A stretch of DNA of 64,000 bases from the NCBI GenBank assembly GCA_009760855.2, contig WPIO01000085.1, positions 523,501 to 587,500 of the forward strand, in the 5' to 3' direction. Below are positions 46,862-58,214 of the stretch, in pieces. The stretch's first letter is position 1; each line of letters begins with the position of its first letter. The DNA comes from Cristatella mucedo (Eukaryota > Bryozoa > Phylactolaemata > Cristatellidae). The notes beneath the pieces were generated by a model. It was not told where the DNA came from. It ran no database searches and worked only from the letters and a program-made list of their open reading frames with translations. Position numbers and translations under genes: made by a program.

Positions 46862-47190
46862 AATGAATGCAGCATCTCCGTCTGTAACTATACACGGCCA
46901 CGAAGACTATGTGGGTGCTACGCAGGAGAGTTGTGCATAGTCTTGCACTCGCAGCCATAAGCGGTTTTCGGCACGCGAATTTGGCAGCCGACAGACGTCA
47001 TCATCTTACGCAGCAGAGAGAAAGTGTGAAGCAAAGCAGAGTTGGGAGAGCATTTGAGGGTAGTGAGTAGTACGGAAGTAGCAGCTCGCGACGGCTGGAA
47101 GGGACGTACCGTCGGTGAGTAGCCTCAGGAGAGTAGCTGCCGTTGCGTAAGAAAGCCTTCGTCAAGCGCTGTAGGAGGTTTATCAAGCTC
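46862..47190 (-). mobile_element. CR1/L2-type element, second family, 3' end
   Basis: The minus strand aligns with 52300-52535 (CTACTCACTACC...CTCTCC; CCGCTTA...CTGYGAGTGC; AACTCTCCTGCGTA; CACCCACAT). It is a second copy of the element inside the SR-gene intron, without recognisable protein motifs. Confidence 0.75.
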
Positions 47191-47216
47191 CATTACATCC
47201 CTCGCCGTTCTCTTAC

Positions 47217-47482
47217 CCTGACACATTTTTTCTGTAGAATCCGGTATATTTGTAGAGCAATACATTCGCCGCCCTCGTAGATAGGCAGCAGAAGCTCGCC
47301 AGTGTGCGGCAGGTAGCGTGCCACTGCGCAAGCGGAAGTCACTCCCACAATTCTCGCACGAGGAAACCCTTCAGCTGCTGCTGCTGCTGCTCGCTCTGGC
47401 ACGTCCTCTCCTGCCGCTCTGAGCCAACGACGCTTCGGCGGCCATTATTTTGGCGGCCATTTTGACTAGCTTCGGCGGCCAT
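47217..47482 (-). CDS. Candidate 5' exon(s) of an unrecognised gene
   Basis: An ATG at 47482 opens a 47-codon frame beginning MAAEASQNGRQNNGRRSVVG and continuing into a Gln run. About 15 bases past its stop lies a CGCTTGCGCAG acceptor. After it an open stretch reads ARYLPHTGELLLPIYEGG, then IALQIYRILQKKC, and reaches a TGTCAGG|GTAAGA donor near 47217. These two stretches are in different frames, and the gap between them is too short to prove an intron. Three ATGGCCGCC boxes overlap YY1-like sites at the 5' end, typical of some promoters. Low confidence; the distal part may belong to the neighbouring retroelement. Confidence 0.25.
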
Positions 47483-47485
47483 TGA
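47438..47485 (-). promoter_or_regulatory. Triple YY1-like repeat at a candidate start
   Basis: CGGCGGCCATT occurs three times in 45 bases; the middle copy, GGCGGCCATTTTGAC, is a full GCCATNTT core. On the minus strand each contains an ATGGCCGCC start-like sequence. Confidence 0.4.
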
Positions 47486-48639
47486 AGCTTGCACCGTCCT
47501 GAGCCAACGAACTCGCAGAGACCGCAGGCGGAAATTCGGGCTTTCAGCTTTTAGACTAATAGGGCCTAAGCGTACATAATTAATGTTAATATGATAATTA
47601 TTCATCGGTTGGTTATCGACGACAGTGCGAAATTATTTACGAGCGAACCGCAATAGTTGCAAGTACGTGTGGAATATGGAAAAGCGGTCTTTGTGCGCCA
47701 GTGTTGCGCGGCTAAAGGCGCTCGGCAGCAAAAACAAATAACAAAACAAGTGAATAAATATTGTAATTTAATTAAAAATACCATGGTTTGCGAGTTGTCG
47801 TCAAGAGACGGGAGAGTATAGGGCGATAATGACGTAAATGTGCGACTGGCGACGGCGGAGAGCTCTCACGATTCGTAGTCGGCGCAAGCTGAACGAAAAT
47901 ATGAGAAAATATGAGCTGAACAAAAATATCAGACCCGGCGTATGCCGGGAGGGAAGTGGGGGGGGGCGTGGGGTGGGGAGAGTAAAAATGCTCAGCTATG
48001 CCCGCGACACTGTGCACATCCTGCGCGTTGAGCACCATGCTTTCCGTTGACTAATAAATTCGACAAGCTTTTAGGTGGTCGTCTTTTATCGCTCTAAATC
48101 TGACCACCGCCATTCAGTAGTTGAGCTACACATCAAGCACTTCACGCTGCAGCTAGCAATGACCCCAGCGCGTGCAACGGGCAAATTTAATCGGGCTACC
48201 TTTCCCCATCGATCGAGGGTCATATCGGTGGGTCATGGTTACATCGGCGGGTCATGGTCACAGTTGCAGGTCAGGGTAACTCACATAAGCGCTGAGCTAG
48301 AGATTCTCGTTGCTCAGTTCAAATCAATTTAATATTAAACATGTTTAATATCAAATATTAATAATATTCAAATAACTATAACACATTAAATATATTCCTA
48401 CCTTTGAATTGCATGCGCGACTATTGCAACTGTTCTATATACATGTTATATATAATACTACTGCAACTGCCTCCGATAAGTGCAAGCGAGCGTCAGTCGT
48501 GTAGTGACCTCAAATGACCTGTAATACTTTTCGAGGGAAAAAATCTCACCCGTCTTTATTTTGATATATCCGTCTGTGACTACACCAAGCAACAAAGACT
48601 TAACAAATGTTACGCTGGAGAGCTCTCTATAGTACTCTA
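47486..48639. other. Unassigned sequence
   Basis: No exon supported. A perfect 20-bp AT palindrome (ATATTAAACATGTTTAATAT) lies at 48332-48351 in an AT-rich patch. Confidence 0.4.
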
Positions 48640-48735
48640 TGGTAATCTCTTTAGCAATTGTAAAGCGCCTAAAAAGCGATTGAGTTCTCTGAGGACGCTT
48701 TATAAAGTGCATTGTTATTATTATTATTATAGCAC
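48640..48735 (+). mobile_element. L2 tail
   Basis: GCAATTGTAAAGCGCCTAAAAAGCG, the right stem half and TTATAAAGTGCATTGTTATTATT. Short but clear. Confidence 0.85.
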
Positions 48736-49950
48736 ACTCAAAGTCTAAGGAATTCTCGATGGCAAATGGAGCCTGCAAATTCCGGCTTCCCTGCGTGTCA
48801 AGGTCAAGGTCAGTTCGATGAAGTGAGCAGCAAGGGGCAGAACCCCAGAACAGAAAACAGCGAAGAAGTTTGTTTTTTTTTAGCCCCCGCAATCCCGTCT
48901 AGACGGATCAGGAGAGCTAATAAAATCTTCAACCAACAACAGTGGGCAAGTAGTGGCTTCGTCTTGAACAGGAATCGAACATGATGACTAGGCGTAGGGA
49001 AGAAATTCTGAAAATACAGCAATGCAACTTCCAAACATCAGGCATCCTCAAGAAGGAAACCGATATTACGACCACCCGATGAGGGTCGTGTCGCTAACGA
49101 CTAAAGTCGCGTAACTAACGACTGAAAGCCGAGTCACGTATACGTATACCGTAATTAAATAGAGGCCAGAGGTCACCATTGGAATAATTCAGTTTTCTCT
49201 TTTCATCGTAGGAACTAACTTAAGGAGCTTTTCCCGCATTTAGGAACGAACGAACGTCTCCACGGCAGGCGATTAGTTAATTATCAATCGCCGCAGCCTA
49301 TTGCGGTGGCTCGGCGGACGGATACGGCTGCGTGGTGCAACTAGCATGGAAGTGACAGCCGATACAGCGAGTCTGAAATATCGTACTGAGAGGCTCTGCA
49401 TAAGGTTCTTAGTTTTAGAGAATGAGAATGTAGGAGGTTTTAGAATGGTCACTACGGCAGGCTGTGCGTAGACCACAGGAGTTATCTCCCATGAGGTAAC
49501 TCGTGAGACAGTAGGCCCCACAACTATTCGTAGATTCGGCTGCCCCTATATTATCCATCGTAGCAAGTGTTGAAATTCTAGCATCCTATACACATTTTCA
49601 TATAGATCTCATTAGCAGTTAATCTGCTGCTGCGGCTAACCTCAGAACCAGCTGCGTTCGCATATCCAGCGGGGCCCCTAGAGCGCGCTCAATGGAACCT
49701 TGACCTAGTTAATCCTGGTGCATCCGGGGGCTGAGAAGACTTATCAAGAGGGCATATCCTGCGCTGAATATGAATTAAATATCAAAATTAAGTCGTTATT
49801 GCTTATTTATGTTATTTTTAAACTAAAATATGACGACGAGGTAATTCTAATTCACCAGCTACCGGAACTGCTACCTGTGCCGTCTTTCCGCTGCGCTCGA
49901 TTGTTGCGCGTTAGTGATAGCCCGCCGTTCTGATATTTGAGTGCTAGCAG
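48736..49950. other. Unassigned sequence upstream of the SR gene
   Basis: No exon supported. The last 250 bases before 50000 may hold the promoter and first exon of the SR-type gene; no TATA box is evident. Confidence 0.4.
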
Positions 49951-50001
49951 CTCTTTCGGACGTTATTTTAGCAGCTTGGCTGCTGTCTAGTCGTGCTAAG
50001 G

Positions 50002-50392
50002 GTGAGTTTTTCAGATTGCGCATTTGGAGATTGAGACACTAAGGTGATATTCTATTTTATTGGTAAATCGACGCACGTTTTACGGCGATCGTCAATGGCG
50101 GACGCTCGACCGCACGTCCTGAACGTCTGCACGCTTTTGGCCCTAGAGAATGAGCTCAAGTCACAAAAATTGCACGTTATGGCTGGTCCTACTGCGCATT
50201 CTTCCTTCAACGATCTTGCCAATGCACGTGGCTGCTGAGATGTATGTGACTCCCTCGGTCGTATGATATGCTATGTCTTAACCTTGTTCGTTTTCGGACG
50301 CCATTGGACGCATAGCTTCCGTTTCTGTGCCGTTCGAGATTGGTAGCCTTGGTGGTCTCCGCATCCTGCTAATGTCACTCTTTTTAATGAAG
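50002..50392 (+). other. Likely 5' untranslated intron of the SR gene
   Basis: GCTAAGG|GTGAGTTTTT at 50002 is a strong donor. CACTCTTTTTAATGAAG at 50376-50392 is a plausible acceptor one base before the ATG at 50394. Removing this interval would join a non-coding leader exon to the first coding exon. Inferred from consensus only. Confidence 0.45.
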
Positions 50393-50393
50393 G

Positions 50394-53300
50394 ATGGCGA
50401 CGCGCGTTTACGTCGGAGAGGTCCTTCCGGACACCAGGAAGGAGGAGCTGGAGAGCGTGTTCGTCAAGATGGGGCGCTTGAGAGACGTATGGGTCGCACA
50501 CAATCCACCCGGCTTTGCTTTCGTCGACTTCGTCGACCCGCACGACGCTGAGCGCGCTTGCCGAAAGCTCAACGGAACGGTCATCTGTGGATCGCGTGCC
50601 ATTGTGCAGCTGGCAAAGAAGCAGGCCAACGGCATGTACTACAACCGCGCCGGCGGCGGCGGTCGTCGTGGCGGCTATTCGAGATCTCCGCCGTCAAACA
50701 GCTACTCATCTCGAGCTCCTCCGCCTCGTAGGTTGACACCGAGGCGCTCGCCCCGAGGTTAGCAGCGCTGGCAGCTGTATTTAAAGCCAGAATGCCATCC
50801 GACCGGCCCATGCCATCCGACCGGCCCATTGTCGTGCTGCAGTGAGCGTGCTCCTGGAAAAATTCGGCAGGTCCCAGGCTCCTGGCCGGCGTCCTCGCTC
50901 TTTTTCGTTAACGTGTTGCTGTTCTTTCTGGTGTCAGGCGACAGATATCGATCCCGCTCTCCTGTCGGCTCGAGAGGCCGGAGCTCTCGTGACGACAGGG
51001 ACAGGCGAGACTCGCCCTACTCATCCCGTCGCTCACCGCCGAGACGCGGCGGGCGTGAAGGCAGCAGCTCGTCTCCGCCGAGCCGCAACAGACAACAGTC
51101 GCCAGCGGCCAGGAGGTACTCGAACAGCCGGCGAGACTCGTCCTCGCCCGATCGCTCCCCGGCCGCTGGCCGTGCACGATCCAGATCAGTATCTGCCTCC
51201 CCTCCGCCGAGGGGGCAATACCGAGACAGGCCAACTGCAAAGCAGCCCAGGTCCCCTGCCGAGTCAAGATCTCGTGGCGGTCGCGATTCGCCAGCTTCTA
51301 ACGGTCGACGAAGCCGCGACGGCTCCGCTGAGAGGGAGAGGTCAACGTCGTTGCCCAAAGCGTACCGCAGGTACTACGAAGTCACTAACGTTGTTGCTTG
51401 TTCTGATGCGCCGTTGCTCGTGTAGAGACATCTGTTTGATTGCTGCCCTGATTGGTTTGCATCGTACTGAAAAATCGTATCGAATGTGGGATGCTGCAAA
51501 GATTCGTCGGGAGCTGTTTTGAGCTATAAATTAATTTTCTGGACCCCTTTAAAGAACTCGACTGCTGGTTTTTTTCTTGCCATCCAACACACCGAGAAAC
51601 GCTAGCAATTGTCCTCAGTGACACGATCTCCTTCGCTCTCCTTAAAGTCGGTGTGAATGTTCTCTTCTATTTTTGCTGTTCTAATAGGTGATGCTATTGT
51701 GCGACCTTCACCACGTGCTCGTAATCTAGGTGTCGTGTTCGACAGCTGCCTCAATTTCAAAAGCATTCAGAAGACTGCCTCTACAGCTAGCCATCACATC
51801 CGATCCCTATCCAAGATTAGAAGCTGTCTCCCACAGTGGCTTGTAAAAAATTTAACTAGCTCTTTAGTTCTGTCTCGGCTTGATTATTGTAATTCCCTTT
51901 TGGCTGGGCTGCCAAAGAAAGCTATTATGCCACTACAGCTGACTATGAATATGGCTGCAAGGCTGGTCTTCAAGTCTCAGCGGTTTGAGCACGTGTTACC
52001 TCTGCTGAAAGAGCTAGGATGGTTGCCGGTTGATCGACGGATACAGAGCAAAGTTCTTACACTGACCCAAAAGGACCGCCACGGCTTGGCTCCTTCGTAC
52101 CTAGCTGAACTGCTGCATCAGTTTCAGCCTGTTCGCACCCTCAGGTCCTGTGTGGACAATAAATTAGCTGTGCCTTTCCTCCGCTTAAAGACCGTTGGCG
52201 ACAGAAGCTTTAGCTCTGCAGGTCCTAGACTGTGGAACTCGCTTCCACAATTCTTACGAAACGACAACTACACTCCAACTGCCGACTATGGCACATCTTT
52301 TTCACCGGTCCTGAACTGCTACTTCTATGCTACTCACTACCTCAACTGCTCTCCTGACTCTGCTATGCTTCCCACTTTCTCTTGTTGCGTGAGACGAAGT
52401 CTGTTGGGTACCGAATGCATACCGAAAGCCGCTTACCGAAAGCCGCTTAGGCTGTGAGTGCGCTATACAAAACTCTCCTGCGTAACACCCACATGGTCTT
52501 TATGACTTTGTGGAGTTACTGACAGAGATACATATCATCGCCCGTGTTGCATCGTTCTAGTGCATGCGGTGGCGATTAGTGATCAGCCGATCGAGTGATG
52601 AGACAGACGCCTTGTTGTACTTCAGTCGGACTGTGTTGCGCTGCTGTATCAGGGGTGCATTACTCCATTGTCGTGCTCCTCGTTTGATCTGTTGTCGAGC
52701 ATTCAATGCGTTGACATGTTAGCATATTCCGCTGGTGGGCAATTGAATGTGTGGTTGCATCACGATCGATATATATCGGCATTACGTTTGCCAGTGCCGT
52801 CCTTGGCATCTGCAGATGGTGAAACTATTCGGACAGTTGCACGGGCTACGTTGGTAGTAGTACTGTCGTGTAGCGGGCCGTGTTGAACTGGTCTGCGTTT
52901 GGCAAGTGTTGGTTGCTGCTGTTGCCGTTGCTGCTCGTGCCGATGCTGCCTGTTGCCCCATGCCGCCGCCGGACAATAGGCAGCAGCAGCAGCAGCCAGA
53001 GCCCCCACAAACGTAGCAGACTTGCATTCTTTCAGTTTCTCGCTTTCGCGCTGCGGTCACTGGGATTTTTAACGATGCCACGCGTTGCCGAAGACTCGTG
53101 TGTGCACACGTTGCGCACAGGAAGACCTTAGCCGACCTACTCTTCGTATTGACCGCCACCGTTCATCGCCAGATATTTGCGAGAAAGTGTCTCTTCGTTG
53201 CCGCCAGTCTTGCATCGACCGGTGCAGCCATCTTCGCTACGTGCCGCCGCCACCGTCTCCGCCGCATGTCTTCTTACACATTCGACTGCCTCGTTTGTCT

Positions 53301-53730
53301 TCGTTAATGTCGGCTGCCGTGCACGGTTGCCGCTTCCACGGCAACTCAATTCATCGCTTCCATCACTTGGCTGCCAGTTGGCAAGCATCGCCGTGTTGTG
53401 CGCCGTCTGCTGCCGCTGCCCCATTCCCCCGTCCCTCCGGGCGTCATGCAGCAGCAGAAGCTGGCTTGAGCGCTCGAAATTCCCATTGGCAGCCTGCCGT
53501 TGCTGTGTCTGCTTGCATCGCTTTTAGATGATCTTAGTGCGTGCATGCGCGCGTGCAGGTCGTCGCCGCCGCCTGTCGGTGCTCGGAGGTCGTCGCGCGG
53601 GTCGTCGAGCTCGTCTCGCTCGCCACCGCCGCCTGTCGTGAAGCCCAAGTCGCGCGGCGCGCCCCGTTCGCCTTCGGCGGAGAGTGATCGTGTCGACCGA
53701 TCGGCATCAGAAAGCAAATACGGGTACTAG
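50394..53730 (+). CDS. SR splicing factor, SRSF3/SRSF7-like, 3 coding exons
   Basis: Pre-mRNA splicing factor, expected in the nucleus. Exon 1 (50394-50757) encodes an RRM: RNP2 RVYVGE at residues 4-9, VWVAHNPPGFAFVDF with RNP1 at 39-46, and LNGTVICGSR at 59-68. The NPPGFAFV wording is typical of SRSF3/SRSF7. A Gly/Arg linker follows. Donor CCCGAG|GTTAGC is phase 1 and acceptor GTGTCAG|GCG restores Gly-Asp-Arg-Tyr. Exon 2 (50938-51370) is an Arg/Ser/Pro domain and ends at CCGCAG|GTACTA in phase 2. Exon 3 (53559-53730) continues the RS tail from a GTGCAG acceptor in the same phase to a TAG after ESKYGY. Total 322 residues. No CCHC zinc knuckle, unlike SRSF7. The exact ortholog is unsettled. 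Confidence 0.85.
51650..52535 (+). mobile_element. CR1/L2-type retrotransposon fragment in intron 2
   Basis: A second family, distinct from the common L2: ARNLGVVFDSCLNF, SSLVLSRLDYCNSLLAGLPK, AARLVFKSQRFEHVLPLLKE and LGWLPVDRRIQSKVL, then SFSSAGPRLWNSLP. The frame is open for 266 codons from 51657 to 52457, so the copy is little damaged. It begins after the RT catalytic core and ends in the segment shared with 46862-47190. Same strand as the host gene, inside its second intron. Confidence 0.88.
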
Positions 53731-53800
53731 CGCCTAGCGTGGGTTGGTGTGGTGGTGCCGGCGCCTCCTCTGTGTGTGCCACCTCCTCGGCTGCTCCCAG

Positions 53801-53909
53801 GGCTGTCGGCGGCGGCAGCTCTTATGGCAGAGAGCGTTGGCTTTGTGATTGCAGGAACAGCGCTCGCGGCGGCTCCGGCGATGGTGGACGGCTGCTGTCA
53901 AGAGACTGA
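53801..53909 (+). other. Possible alternative last exon of the SR gene
   Basis: Two acceptors, TCCCAG|GGC before 53801 and TTGCAG|GAAC before 53855, are both in the phase left by exon 2. From 53801 the frame reads AVGGGSSYGRERW, then CRNSARGGSGDGGRLLSRD, and stops at 53907-53909. The Gly/Ser/Arg content suits a splicing-factor tail, but the segment could equally be 3' untranslated sequence. Confidence 0.3.
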
Positions 53910-54278
53910 AAGAGCCCAAGTGGAGGCTGGAGAGCCTCAGAGCAGGAGGAATGGGTGCCCCGAGCCCCCTTCATCTAGATCGGTGGGTGGCCCGGCCGAA
54001 ATGCCTCCGCGGCACCAAGGTGACGCCCTGGAGAGAGAGGGCACGGTTCCACTGGGGCAGTGCAGTGCTGCTGCTGTTGCTGCAAGATTACCGGGTCTTG
54101 TTCTGGCGAGCTTCGTTTGTATGTTGTCTTATGTGCAATACTGCTGCTGCCGCATCGGCTGATGTGGATGCCATCGCCGCCCCTCTCACGAGGCAGTGGC
54201 GGCTGTCTGCATTGCGCACATCAAGCCAGCTCTGCAGGCTATTGCGTGTAACTAGCTATTGCTGATTGACCAGCCTTT

Positions 54279-54284
54279 AATAAA
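54279..54284 (+). terminator. Polyadenylation signal, probably of the SR gene
   Basis: AATAAA, followed by a second AATAAA and an A-run to 54299, about 550 bases after the stop codon at 53730. Confidence 0.5.
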
Positions 54285-54496
54285 AAATAAATAAAAAAAG
54301 ACAGCTCCGGTTCTATGCTGCTTCGGTGAATTCTCTGCTTGGGTCTTCGTAGGGTGGTGGACAATGGTCGGATGGTATGCTACGCAGCTGCTGCCTTGGC
54401 TTTGCTTGCTGCTGCTGCTCTGTTGCCCTATCGTGTCACCTCATTCGTCCTCGGCATCGCCGACCCTTCTGTGTCTTGCCAACTTTAAACTTGCAG

Positions 54497-54710
54497 GTTG
54501 TCTGCTCTCTTTGCTTGGAAAGTCCTACGTTTGTCCTGCCCCGAACTATCTGCCGCTAGAGCTGGCTTGCTAGCCGGGGCTTGTGCTCTCACCATTTGTT
54601 TAGCAAAATATGCTTACATGTTCTTACATGTGTGTGCATTTTCACGAGATGACCCATTAAGAGTTAGTGATGTTGCAAGGCTGCACAAGACGAAGCAAGA
54701 AATACATTAA
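54497..54710 (+). CDS. Candidate terminal exon of an unrecognised membrane protein
   Basis: After a TTTAAACTTGCAG acceptor the frame is open for 71 codons: LSALFAWKVLRLSC, a hydrophobic stretch AGLLAGACALTICLAKYAYM that could span a membrane, then a polar tail SRDDPLRVSDVARLHKTKQE ending in a TAA at 54708-54710. An ATTAAA signal overlaps the stop. A second acceptor-like CATTTGTTTAG at 54592-54602 is also possible. No upstream exon is assigned; an ATG-initiated hydrophobic frame at 54364-54573 lies just before but in another frame. No family recognised. Confidence 0.35.
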
Positions 54711-54837
54711 AAATGCACGTGTCGAATGTCTTTATCTGCACAAACATTTTCCATAAGAAGCCAGCTTAGATTGGATCTCCTTTGCCACCAAAGGAGATGG
54801 TCGAGTAGCTAAGTAGTGCTGAGATTGGCAAAGCCGT

Positions 54838-54970
54838 AAAAGTCCAGTAGGTAACGGTGCTTGCTCTTCGCGACCAAGGTCGTGGTTTCAAATCCTTTAG
54901 TGGGCGACCCTTTATTGCCAACAGCAGGCGATGGTGCTGCTAAATAAATGAGGCTGCTCAATCAACTACT
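54838..54970 (+). mobile_element. SINE-1 copy
   Basis: CCAGTAGGTAACGGTGCTTGC head, CGACCAAGGTCGTGG arm, TTTCAAATCCTTTAGTGGGCGACCC and a GAGGCTGCTCAATCAACTA end matching the other copies. Confidence 0.75.
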
Positions 54971-55759
54971 ATGTATGGCCGATGGCACTTGCAGATTCGT
55001 TCAGCCTGTTTTGGCTGCTATTAGATGAATGACTGGCTTAGCAGTTATTGCATCTGCATCTTGGCACCTGCAGCCGAAGGGCCGACAGAGTGAGTATCAC
55101 TGATGGTCATTCCATTAGTGCCATGCTGCTGGACTGTTACTTGGCTGGAAGCCAGATACCAGGTTAGGAAGAGAGGTACATAACTCTAGGGTGCTGGTTT
55201 TGCCCCAGGAGGTCCTCCCGTCCGAATTCCTAAGCCAGCAAAGTCCGTGCGCCCTGTGGAGAGTGTGGAGCGCCCTGTGGAGAGCTTGGTGTGTCTTCCA
55301 GGGTGTGTTCTGTCCTGCGTGCGGCTAGATAGAGGTGCCATTGCAGGCCCTCGTGCACACGTGCAGTAGCCAAGGCTAGCGCTAGTCTCCGATGCTCTTG
55401 CAGTGCTGCTATTATGATGATGACGATCCTTGCAGCACTGCAACATCTCCAACCGATGGGGTGCAATGCAGCTATTACCGAGCATGCTCGAATTCGGCAG
55501 GCAGGAGCCGCTGCTGCAGCTGGCTGCCTGTAATGACTCGTAGGGAGCCAATCTCCAGATGACCTGCTGCTGCTGCCTCGTGTCTGCTGCCAATGCTTTA
55601 GGATTCCGGGGCAGTTTCTTCAGCATTCTATTCAGCCCTGCAAGGCGGCAAGCTGCCCTCTAATAAATAAGACAAACAAGATAAAAAATCAACAGGAGGG
55701 TAAGCTGCTCATAAATAAAAGGGTATGTGCAGATCGAAAAAACTTGTCTGCTCACTGTG
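54971..55759. other. Unassigned sequence
   Basis: A short direct repeat (GCGCCCTGTGGAGAG, twice, near 55248-55285). No exon supported. Confidence 0.35.
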
Positions 55760-56530
55760 GCACTTTGAACACCGATCCCAAGTTACCTTTTCCAAACTGA
55801 CCTTTCACTAGACAGTATCAGCTCCACAATTGAGTCTGCCTACTTTCAGCCATCTTATGAAGCAAAACTTCGGCCCTGCCTAGACGGGAATACCGTGTCA
55901 AGTTGGTTCGTGCATTTCTTGACATGCCGTATCGCTGGTCCAAGCATTTGACATCCGCCTCGAATGATGTAGCTCACTACTCACTCGCAGGTCTTCCGGC
56001 AGTCTATGCAGTAAGGTGCTTGCAGTTGCTGCGAAACTCTGGCAGCCAGACTTGAGTGTCGTGAAAGAAATGTCGTGAATTTTACATTACACCACTTGTA
56101 GCCGAACTGCAGTGGCTGCTAATAAATCAGCCTATCGACTTCAAGAAGTCTCGGTCGCTTACTTTAGCCAATCAAGCTAAACGTTGTACTGCCTGCTTTT
56201 TTTTTTTACTCAAGACGTTTGTTTACCTTGGCCTCTAACCTCTAAACAACCTCAGATCCTCTGCCTTCAGTTCGCGAGCTGCCCGCAAGCTCTGACTCTG
56301 ACTGACATCGTGTCATCCCCTGACTTGACATTTAAAGAGAAGAAACGTGTTCCTCACCGAAATTCATCTTACCTGGACATCCACAGCACTAGATTGCAAT
56401 GGCTTTGCTGAGTCGATGTAAATCTTCCTGCCACTGCACATGCTATCACTAACCCACTGACATGCATCCTTTGCGGCATATCTTACCTGTCTAGAACGGG
56501 ATTGAGTTCTCTGAGCTGGCCATACAAATG
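55760..56530 (+). mobile_element. Strongly decayed L2 copy
   Basis: Fragments of the ORF2 C-terminus in order (TTTCCAAACTGACCTTTCAC; CTGCCTACTTTCAGCC; AACTGCAGTGGCTGCTAATA; ATCGACTTCAAG) with many indels, then a worn 3' untranslated region and GGGATTGAGTTCTCTGAG. The oldest near-full-length 3' copy in the window. Confidence 0.7.
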
Positions 56531-57334
56531 TCTAGTCGTTAATTCACTCGCAGCCTACCTATCTGACCTTGCTCCTCCAGTGCACTAGCGGTCGAGAATG
56601 GCACAGCTAATAGACGTAGGGCAAGGCGTTGAATTGAAGATCCAACACGAGCAGAGCGTAGGCAGCAGGCGATGCTGCAGCTCTGCTTCCACTTGCTATT
56701 TGAACGAACAGACGGATTGGAGTGCTCTCATCAAATCATTGCTTTTTGGACGTCCATTATAGAGGCCAGGGCATCCCGTGCGTGACTCGTCTGGTTATGA
56801 ATATGAATATGCCTTTTCTTTTTATGAATATGAATATGACTTCGAAGCTTCCGAAAACTGGTCTCTGCAAACGTCGAGGACTTTTGCGGCACGCGAAAGC
56901 ACAAGCATGGGCTCATCTGCAGGCTCTCATTCTTAAGACAAACGAAAAAAGGACCACAGCAAACGAGGATTCTACTGCCATCTGTAGTGGGCACTTTGCC
57001 TCTGCAGCTACCGATACCAAATCGTCTGTATGATCACTTTCACAAAATAAGGCAACTACTATTTCATAAAATTCCTTTATATTGACCTCAGAGAGTCTAC
57101 GAAATGAGTATAAAATATGATGATCTCTCGCATTAGTGAGCTTATCGGTATGGATCGAGGTATGCTGCGTTTAACGTTGTAGTTGTTGTAACGGCAGCAG
57201 CTGAGTCAGGCTATCGGAAACTTGCTGTCTTTGCGGCCTCCCAAGTGTCCGGGATGTTCCGGAATGGCTAGTGCAAGCCAGACAGGCACCGCAAGAAAGC
57301 ACTCGTGCCAATGCAGCTGCCGATGCAAGGATAT
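56531..57334. other. Mostly unassigned; possible THAP-like remnant
   Basis: The plus frame at 56722-57033 ends with KRTTANEDSTAICSGHFASA, whose ICSxHF wording resembles the second half of a THAP zinc finger. The cysteine-rich start is not clear, so this is only a hint. Confidence 0.2.
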
Positions 57335-58102
57335 TTAGGCGGCTAGTTTAGCATCTTCTTGAAGGTGAAGGTCGTCGAACATCATACACATGTTGGTTAG
57401 GAAGTCATTGAGCAGCTGGTAAGCCTGCAAGTGGGCAAGAGAACAGCGACAATCAGCACAGCACAAAGCAGCGGCAGCGGCAGCAGTACGCCAGAGTACG
57501 AGAACCAGGAATGCAAGAGCAGAAGGTCCGAGAGCAAAATGCAGGAGAGGTCGCCAAAGAAAGAGAGCAGATCAGTATCACTTAGCCGCCTCCGACGCTA
57601 GTGCAGCTCACTGGATAGCTACAAGTTCGGAATGCTGGGGCCGTAATGGCTCAATAGGTAAGGCGGTTGCTTTTCACGACCTTGGACCCGAGGTCGTGGG
57701 TTCGAATCCTGCGGTTGGCGATCGATCCTTTATCGCCACTGCAAGTGGTGGTGATAGCCGTAAAGGTTCTTTTGTCGCTATACAAAAAGAGGCTGTTTAA
57801 TCAGCTAGTATTTTTTTTTAATGCTTCGCCTGTTTCAGCAATTCGTGCCCAACAAGAAGCCCTGGTTTGTCTAAGGTGCTTGCCTTGAACGACCGAAGTC
57901 AAGGTCACATTCGCTGCCGAGGTCGTGGGCTCGAGCCCTACGGCGTACGTGAAGCGCCTGGATAGGGATTCATTTCTCTTAGGAACGGATACGAACGAAT
58001 TAATATATATATATATATATATATATTAGTATAATAATATATTATATATGTATTATTATATATATTATAATTATTAGAGGTATCTGCATTGCTACTACTA
58101 AG

Positions 58103-58138
<36 letters not shown>

Positions 58139-58182
58139 TGCTTAGTAGTAGCATTATTATATATATATATGTATATATATTC

Positions 58183-58214
<32 letters not shown>

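Noticed and set aside
53085-53531. Two 116-148-codon frames inside SR intron 2
   Set aside because: Both overlap in different frames, are Ala/Cys/Arg-rich, lack motifs, and lie in an intron defined by matching phases.
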